20,312 nucleotides of DNA, taken from positions 1 to 20,312 of the forward strand of contig CAZPYT010000014.1 of the NCBI GenBank assembly GCA_964590955.1. The letters run 5' to 3'. How positions within the stretch are numbered: position 1 is the first letter of the stretch; every line of letters begins with the position of its first letter. Made by a program: the position numbers and the translations under genes. Positions 16,401 to 20,312 of the stretch are shown here, one piece after another. The notes beneath the pieces were generated by a model. It saw nothing but the letters and a program-made list of their open reading frames with translations, was not told the DNA's origin and ran no database searches. Source of the DNA: CAZPYT01 sp964590955 (lineage in GTDB: Bacteria > Patescibacteriota > WWE3 > UBA101185 > UBA10185).

Positions 16401-19365
16401 TGTTTATTTAAGAAAATACTACAGAGTAAAGCAAAAAGACAATTCAGAAGGCTATATGTATAAAACCACCTATGAAGATACGCTGGTTGAAAATGATGAT
16501 GTAAAGACAGATAGCAAAGGCAAGGCACAGTTCACATTTATTCCAAAAAATGCAGGACATTATATTATTGAAGCCCAGAGTCGTGATAAAGATGGAAATC
16601 TATCTACTGCAGATGTATTTCATTACGTTTCAGGAAAAGAAGCAGGTTACTGGAGACAAGAAAATCATGACCGCATAGAGCTTGTTACAGACAAAAGCGA
16701 ATACTCACCGGATGATACTGTTAACCTGATACCTATTTCCACTTTAGAAAAAGCTGTAGGATTGTTAACGATTGAAGCTGAAGGAGTTTTAGATTATAAG
16801 CTCATTAAACAAGACAACAGTGGTCAGGCACAGGATTTTAAGGTTAACTACAGATATGTTCCGAATGTGTTTGTTTCACTGATGCTCGTCAGTCCCGGTC
16901 AAGATGTGTTTAATCCACCGCAGTTTAAAATGGGCTTAAAAAATATAAAAGTGGATGCTTCAAAAAACTTGCTTTCAGTAGATTTTTCTACAGACAAACA
17001 AAATTACTCGCCGAAAGAAGAGGGAAAAGTACGAGTTTTGGTAAAAGATAAAAGTGGTAATCCTGTAAAAGATGCGACAGTTACTCTAGCTATTGTTGAT
17101 GATGCGCTGATGTCTATTGCCAATTATGCCCGTGATGATACTTTCAACTATTATTATTCGCCAAGAACTTTAAATGTAACTACCTACCAAAGTTTGACAA
17201 CTTCTTTAGACAGAATAAATCTCAATACTGAAGTAGGTTCTAAGGGGGGCTCCGGCAGTAAAGGCGGTGAAGGAGGGGAATATCCTGATTTGACTAGATC
17301 AAATTTTGTCGAAACAGCACTATGGCTCCCGGAAGTAAAAACAGATGCAAACGGGGTAGCTGAAGTCACTTTTAAATTACCTGATTCCGTTACCCGTTGG
17401 AACGTATTTGCACTCGCACAGGATGCCGGCGGATCTAAATTCGGACAAAATGTTTACAAATTCGGTTCATCCCGAGAACTTTTCGGTTTGCCTGCAATGC
17501 CCAGATTTTTAAGAACCGGTGATAAAGCAGAACTAGGCATTGTAGTTCACAACAATACAGATGCTGCCAAAGCGGTCTCAGTGAAAGCTGATCTTTCAGG
17601 GATAAAAATTAATGGCTCAACTGAAAAATTTGTTCAAGTTCCGTCAAATACACAAAAGAAAGTTTTGTTTGAAGCAATCGCAGACGATGTTTCAAACGCT
17701 TCAGCAACCTTCACGCTTTCTGAAAACGGAACTCCAAAGGATATATTAGTCACAGAATTACCTGTTTTACCTTTTGGTCTTGATAAAGTTCAGTATTTTA
17801 GCAATTCTCTTAAATATTCGGCAAAAGAAGAGTTTGAAATTGAGCCTTCAGTTCTGAAAGAATATGGTGCACTGGATGTAAAAGTTTATGGCTCAATGCT
17901 TGGGTTATCTCAAGAGTGGCTTCAAAAAATGCATGAAGTCAATTATCTTTTTGTCAGCAGTTTGACTTCAAGAATTGTACCTGCAGTTTATAGTTATAAA
18001 CTAGCTCTTTTTGAGGGAAATTCAGAAGAAGCTGAGCGTATAAAGGCTGGAATAATAAATGATATTACTCTCTTAAAAAGTGTACAGAAAAGCGATGGCG
18101 GATGGGGTTATTGGATAAATTCGCGTGGATCGGACGCAATTAATACAATCTATGCCCTGGAGGCTCTGGGTGAGGTTACAAAAGCAGGAATAAACGTAGG
18201 CGGGAACTCATTAGCTTCAGGCTTGTCTTATGCATTGGCACATCTTAATTCCGGCTACTATTCAAGTGGAAATATGCTGGCATATGTGCTTTATGTTTTG
18301 GAATTAAACAAGAGCAACCAGGCAGGTAGATTAGCAGACTTATACTCAAAACGTGCAGCAATATCGGATTTGGATAAAGCTTATTTAATTATGGCAATGT
18401 CAGAAAGCAGTGGAAATTGGTCAAAACATGAAAAACAATTGCAGAATGAGCTTATACAAAAGGCAGATCTCGGTGCGGGAAGAATATTCTGGGATAAAAC
18501 GAACACTCTGAGCTATTGTTATTACTCTTGTGGAGATTTCAGTATTACCGCTGTTGTTTTACGAGCTTTCAACCGAACAGCTCCTGACAGCCCTGTTGCA
18601 AATCTGGCGATGAAATATCTGACGCAAGAGCAAAACTATTCGTGGTTAGAAAGAGAGAAGACCACAGCGTTGATAGAAAACACACTGATGCGCAATATCA
18701 AACCTCGCGACAACGTCATAGAATTACTGGTTAATGGTGTTTCTAAAATTAAAAGCGCTCTTGATATGCTTGAACACAAGGTACTTGAGTTTTCAGTGCC
18801 GATAAGCGAAATGAAGGACGGCTCTAATATAGCAGAATTAAAAGCTGAAAAAGGAGGTAACAGTTTTTACAGCATGAACCTAAAAACATTCAACAGTTTT
18901 GATTCCATCAAAGCAGATTCAAATGATATTGCTTTATTAAGAGAAATTTATGATATGCAAGGTAGAAAAGTAACAAACGGGCAATTCAAAGTAGGGGAGA
19001 ACTATGTTGTAAAACTGACAATTGCATCTCCCAACACTAGACGAAACGTTGCACTTGAAGATTTCTTGCCCGGAGGTTTTGAATCAGTAAACGGAACATT
19101 AAAGAATGAGGCGAGTGTACAGGCGTCAAAAGTATCATATGATTCTGAAAACGCTATGCCATATTTAGTAGACTCCCAACAAATGAAAGACAGTGTTACA
19201 CAGTTAGAAATGTCTTATTTACCTGAAGGTTTATTTGAATTTGCATACATAATGCGAGCCATCATACCGGGAGAATTTAAATACAGGCCCGCACAGGTTT
19301 ATGAAATAAACTCGCCGGATATAAGGGCAAATACTGAAGGCGCTGTTGTGACGGTTGTGGAGTAG
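13369..19365 (+). CDS. Bacterial alpha-2-macroglobulin-like protein without thioester
   Basis: A 1998-residue membrane-anchored macroglobulin, related to E. coli YfhM/YfaS, which trap proteases near the cell surface. Residues 32-50 form an N-terminal membrane anchor. An SbsA-type Ig-like domain follows (about 62-155), then MG-type domains including DRRLYRPGQSVYYTAFVRKN near 738. A glycine/lysine-rich linker lies at about 1290-1305, directly before the A2M core motif ETALWLPEV...SVTRWNVFALAQD (1314-1352). A helical thioester-domain fold is marked by SDGGWGYW near 1575. Where active proteins have YGC-x-EQ-x-TSR, this one reads YLFVSSLTSR (1526-1535), so the thioester Cys and Gln are absent. The start at ATG 13369 lies inside pbpC and precedes the membrane anchor without leaving a better in-frame start downstream. 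The pairing with pbpC matches the known pbpC-yfhM arrangement. Translation is probably coupled to pbpC. Confidence 0.9.
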   Translation: MKLLQFSKITPAECWQKIKYPFKYFKENPRKLVFIVAFLVVLRAEFAVYRYVNDVLLRAPEVIGTLPYSNDVEVPLDGTISISFSKSMNKASVEKALTITPKMDGSINWSGNTLTFTPSKPFDRNTYVGVNIKGKARSVLGLKLEKELHVNFKTLSNPEIAFAAPTGSITEPVENIVLIFNKSVKIPEGSILKIEPPVTGEEKWVGSTAYVVKPDNLKTGERYKVTLTSEIESLDGGVMSSLYNFEFVNNAPAVLNIEASGKGYIQNTDSDPRGPISVYFSQFVDQTSVLENLKLIGPGGESIPYRVTVRNRTAKDYSDYYYQEWQEKWQQKYDLYPLQTLMPSSIYTVDAAPGIQSAVGSAVTENGYTLNFTTAGLPGYLGSNIASGSQDVRDPSRLELRFNTLMDAEDAARKAVITKNGNAVSEDMFVYASSYNKTLNFNRYLERSSSYSFFIPANTLDVYGRPLGQDIRIAFTTAEIEPNITLYPYSSTIATFSSSLDTRFITRVVNVPEIEYKLYALSKDEFMNMYETSTSSWYLFTQKFLETHNTRLVKRLINRPELEQNVVTDILFNVNRDMDLDLSPGLYFLDISYGATQDYVGQTHDSILFVVGDAALTQKITSSQTMTWAASLSTATALSNYDISTYKLQRRDTYQGTAQRNPIFSGKTNQDGVYMSENATDKDYSNTFVTFAEKEGDIGILMDNWDSGISPYMFDGVYTGYRYRGSGNSNVKGFIMSDRRLYRPGQSVYYTAFVRKNNIYEFPKEVNSGKVEVRVQSYYGSDDIYDNTFEVGPDKMYSGEFVLPEGLELGYYNLQLIYENQVIYNASFDVQEYVRPDFEVVTEAPKGVVSRGDAISINTLARYFYGAPLVNADLDYRLYQRDYIFNSSKYSDYAFYSGRKYYGDDYDWSGFSETEIASGEGYTNTSGVFKYSPQTITDEGVSEIYTFETEVTGENGRRFSGSDEYIVHMADYYTGIKSDSYLGEVSKDSKFDLVVIDPLDNPVEDKKININVYLRKYYRVKQKDNSEGYMYKTTYEDTLVENDDVKTDSKGKAQFTFIPKNAGHYIIEAQSRDKDGNLSTADVFHYVSGKEAGYWRQENHDRIELVTDKSEYSPDDTVNLIPISTLEKAVGLLTIEAEGVLDYKLIKQDNSGQAQDFKVNYRYVPNVFVSLMLVSPGQDVFNPPQFKMGLKNIKVDASKNLLSVDFSTDKQNYSPKEEGKVRVLVKDKSGNPVKDATVTLAIVDDALMSIANYARDDTFNYYYSPRTLNVTTYQSLTTSLDRINLNTEVGSKGGSGSKGGEGGEYPDLTRSNFVETALWLPEVKTDANGVAEVTFKLPDSVTRWNVFALAQDAGGSKFGQNVYKFGSSRELFGLPAMPRFLRTGDKAELGIVVHNNTDAAKAVSVKADLSGIKINGSTEKFVQVPSNTQKKVLFEAIADDVSNASATFTLSENGTPKDILVTELPVLPFGLDKVQYFSNSLKYSAKEEFEIEPSVLKEYGALDVKVYGSMLGLSQEWLQKMHEVNYLFVSSLTSRIVPAVYSYKLALFEGNSEEAERIKAGIINDITLLKSVQKSDGGWGYWINSRGSDAINTIYALEALGEVTKAGINVGGNSLASGLSYALAHLNSGYYSSGNMLAYVLYVLELNKSNQAGRLADLYSKRAAISDLDKAYLIMAMSESSGNWSKHEKQLQNELIQKADLGAGRIFWDKTNTLSYCYYSCGDFSITAVVLRAFNRTAPDSPVANLAMKYLTQEQNYSWLEREKTTALIENTLMRNIKPRDNVIELLVNGVSKIKSALDMLEHKVLEFSVPISEMKDGSNIAELKAEKGGNSFYSMNLKTFNSFDSIKADSNDIALLREIYDMQGRKVTNGQFKVGENYVVKLTIASPNTRRNVALEDFLPGGFESVNGTLKNEASVQASKVSYDSENAMPYLVDSQQMKDSVTQLEMSYLPEGLFEFAYIMRAIIPGEFKYRPAQVYEINSPDIRANTEGAVVTVVE

Positions 19366-19371
19366 AGGGAC

Positions 19372-19400
19372 TTTCCAGAGCGCGCCATTACTGATATAAT
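19372..19400 (+). promoter_or_regulatory. Strong promoter of the small membrane protein gene
   Basis: A consensus extended -10 TGA-TATAAT (19392-19400) is preceded at 17 bases by TTTCCA (19372-19377), a partial -35. The expected start near 19407 gives a leader of about 34 bases ending in a strong Shine-Dalgarno site. This is the best sigma-70-type promoter in the window. Confidence 0.65.
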
Positions 19401-19440
19401 ATCTATCTAATAAAACCATTTTATGTCTCAGGAGGTTCAC

Positions 19441-19860
19441 ATGGCTTCAATTACGTCATATCTCAAGAAAGTATGGATGAAAGAGGATTACAGCTACTAC
19501 TCTTTTTGGTTTGCGATTGGGATGCTGGTGTTCTCCGTCCTTGCTTTGGGATCGACACCTTTACTAGGAAATGGTGTCAGATTGGTCTACGACTTGTTAT
19601 TGCTTGCAGGATCGTTGAGTGGATTTTTCTATATGTTGGCAACAATCTGGGGTGAACTTAATTTGCCATCTAACTACAAACGATTTGGGTGGTTGCCGGT
19701 ATCAAAGCTTGTTGTATGCGCTATAATCATTGTTTTGAGCGTAGCTGGATTATTTGGCTATCCTACTTATGTTTTGCCCTTGCTACAAATTCTGATATTT
19801 TTATCTAGTAACGTGCTCATGACGCTTTTTGGCCGTAATTCAGGCTCAAAAAGTAAATAA
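19441..19860 (+). CDS. Small four-helix membrane protein, unknown function
   Basis: A 139-residue protein I do not recognise. Four hydrophobic segments are visible: about 22-43 (FWFAIGMLVFSVLALG), 48-70 (LVYDLLLLAGSLSGFFYMLATIW), 84-107 (LPVSKLVVCAIIIVLSVAGLFGY) and 109-130. A basic/acidic N-terminus and a basic Ser/Lys-rich C-terminal tail probably both lie in the cytoplasm. The start at 19441 is chosen because AGGAGG (19430-19435) lies six bases upstream; an in-frame ATG at 19423 would place that Shine-Dalgarno site inside the gene. It has its own strong promoter and an intrinsic terminator, so it is monocistronic. In signals it resembles the small accessory genes at 714-2031 rather than the leaderless core genes. 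Confidence 0.75.
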   Translation: MASITSYLKKVWMKEDYSYYSFWFAIGMLVFSVLALGSTPLLGNGVRLVYDLLLLAGSLSGFFYMLATIWGELNLPSNYKRFGWLPVSKLVVCAIIIVLSVAGLFGYPTYVLPLLQILIFLSSNVLMTLFGRNSGSKSK

Positions 19861-19872
19861 ATTATATTGTAT

Positions 19873-19913
19873 AAACAGGATTCGATTTGTTTTTTTATCG
19901 GGTCCTGTTTTTT
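19873..19913 (+). terminator. Intrinsic terminator after the membrane protein gene
   Basis: A thirteen-base stem, AACAGGATTCGAT (19874-19886) with ATCGGGTCCTGTT (19897-19909) including two G-U pairs, closes a T-rich loop and is followed by a T run to 19913. It lies 13 bases after the stop codon. Confidence 0.85.
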
Positions 19914-20137
19914 GTTATAACAAAATTATCTCTGTTAGTTATTGCTCGTAAAGCGTTGTTCGTTGTAATGCTCATGATACAGTTTATGATCCTAAGATTT
20001 GGCACAGTTACTGCGCAGATCATGAGTAAGGAACCGTAAATTATTAGATTCCAACGTATCTGTATTTGTTGGAGTCTATTATTATTTCTTTTAGCGAACT
20101 TATTTATACTTGTATTTATTTATTCTATATATAAATG

Positions 20138-20183
20138 ATAGTGTAATTTAATATGGGAGGAGTATATAGTACAATTACACTAT
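20138..20183. repeat. Perfect 11-bp inverted repeat flanking the last promoter
   Basis: ATAGTGTAATT (20138-20148) and AATTACACTAT (20173-20183) are exact reverse complements separated by 24 bases. The right arm covers the end of the -10 box and the first two bases of the start codon. It could be an operator pair or, if transcribed from upstream, a stem hiding the start codon. Confidence 0.6.
20170..20175 (+). promoter_or_regulatory. -10 box of right-edge gene
   Basis: TACAAT is followed by six bases (TACACT) and the ATG at 20182. The stretch from GTACAAT to the ATG matches the left-edge gene at 15 of 16 positions, so both genes probably share a regulatory or start signal. A purine run GGGAGGAG further upstream (20155-20162) is too far from the ATG to act as a Shine-Dalgarno site. 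Confidence 0.5.
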
Positions 20184-20312
20184 GCAAGAAAAAGAACCAA
20201 GCTTTTTTGATAAAGCATATGAAGGTCCAGAAATCTATAAATACCCAACTGAAGAGGATAAAAATTCAAAAGAATTTGGACATATTGAACGTGTTAATGA
20301 AGAGCTGGTCCG
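20182..20312 (+). CDS. Start of an unknown gene, cut by window edge
   Basis: The first 43 codons of an open frame running off the window. The N-terminus is very polar, rich in Glu, Lys and Asp with aromatic residues (EKEPSFFDKAYEGPEIYKYP), has no signal peptide and resembles no family I know. The start is supported by the -10 box six bases upstream and by the close match of this start region to that of the left-edge gene. Confidence 0.55.
   Translation, partial: MQEKEPSFFDKAYEGPEIYKYPTEEDKNSKEFGHIERVNEELV

Larger units (their letters stand above)
19861..20181. other. 321-base intergenic region with ordered inverted repeats
   Basis: No protein gene is visible. After the terminator (19873-19913) come an extended -10 candidate TGT-TATAAC (19913-19921), an eight-base inverted repeat CTCATGAT (19971-19978) / ATCATGAG (20019-20026), and an eleven-base stem TAGATTCCAAC (20045-20055) / GTTGGAGTCTA (20068-20078) with one G-U pair followed by a T-rich stretch. 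Last comes an eleven-base inverted repeat around the promoter of the final gene. The middle part could be a small RNA of about 160 bases ending at the 20045-20078 hairpin, but no known RNA family was recognised. Confidence 0.4.

Noticed and set aside
1..20312. CRISPR array, insertion sequence, tRNA or rRNA genes
   Set aside because: No regularly spaced repeats, transposase motifs, terminal repeats, cloverleaf sequences or rRNA signatures were seen.

Overview
The window looks like a scaffold from an AT-rich, small-genome bacterium, most likely a member of the Candidate Phyla Radiation (Patescibacteria). That placement is an inference from shortened housekeeping proteins (YqeY, YbeY, Pth), start/stop-overlapping genes, leaderless-type promoters and large secreted surface proteins; no marker here fixes the phylum. 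The genetic code appears standard: TGA terminates the S21 and YbeY genes and TAG terminates frr and the macroglobulin gene. Two runs of ten N (8503-8512 and 12071-12080) are assembly gaps inside genes and cause apparent frame breaks.

Layout. Positions 1-613 (minus) hold the start of a HExxH metallopeptidase-like gene cut by the window edge. It is divergent from a small accessory cluster at 714-2031: three paralogous genes of about 120 codons, the middle one interrupted by an in-frame TAG, with strong Shine-Dalgarno sites, two intrinsic terminators and a repeated palindromic operator. Positions 2123-9245 are core genes on the plus strand: frr-rseP; rpsU-yqeY-ybeY-pth (each overlapping the next); dnaX; recR; cysS. 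A secreted multidomain surface protein lies at 9242-11191 (minus). It is followed by a pbpC-like penicillin-binding protein and a 1998-residue alpha-2-macroglobulin-like protein (11290-19365), then a small four-helix membrane protein (19441-19860) with its own promoter and terminator, a 321-base structured intergenic region, and the start of a further gene at 20182.

How the genes work together. The core block covers ribosome recycling and assembly (RRF, S21, YbeY), tRNA metabolism (Pth, CysRS), envelope proteolysis (RseP), the replication clamp loader (DnaX) and recombination repair (RecR). The pbpC-macroglobulin pair matches the pairing known in E. coli (pbpC-yfhM) and suggests a peptidoglycan-synthesis and protease-defence unit, but this macroglobulin has lost the thioester motif.

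Most distinctive signals. (1) An operator family, YTGTWC-N6-GWACAR, occurs three times at the accessory cluster. (2) The small paralogues include one with a nonsense codon. (3) Many genes have an extended -10 box placed exactly six bases before the start codon, implying leaderless mRNAs, whereas the small accessory genes use strong Shine-Dalgarno leaders.
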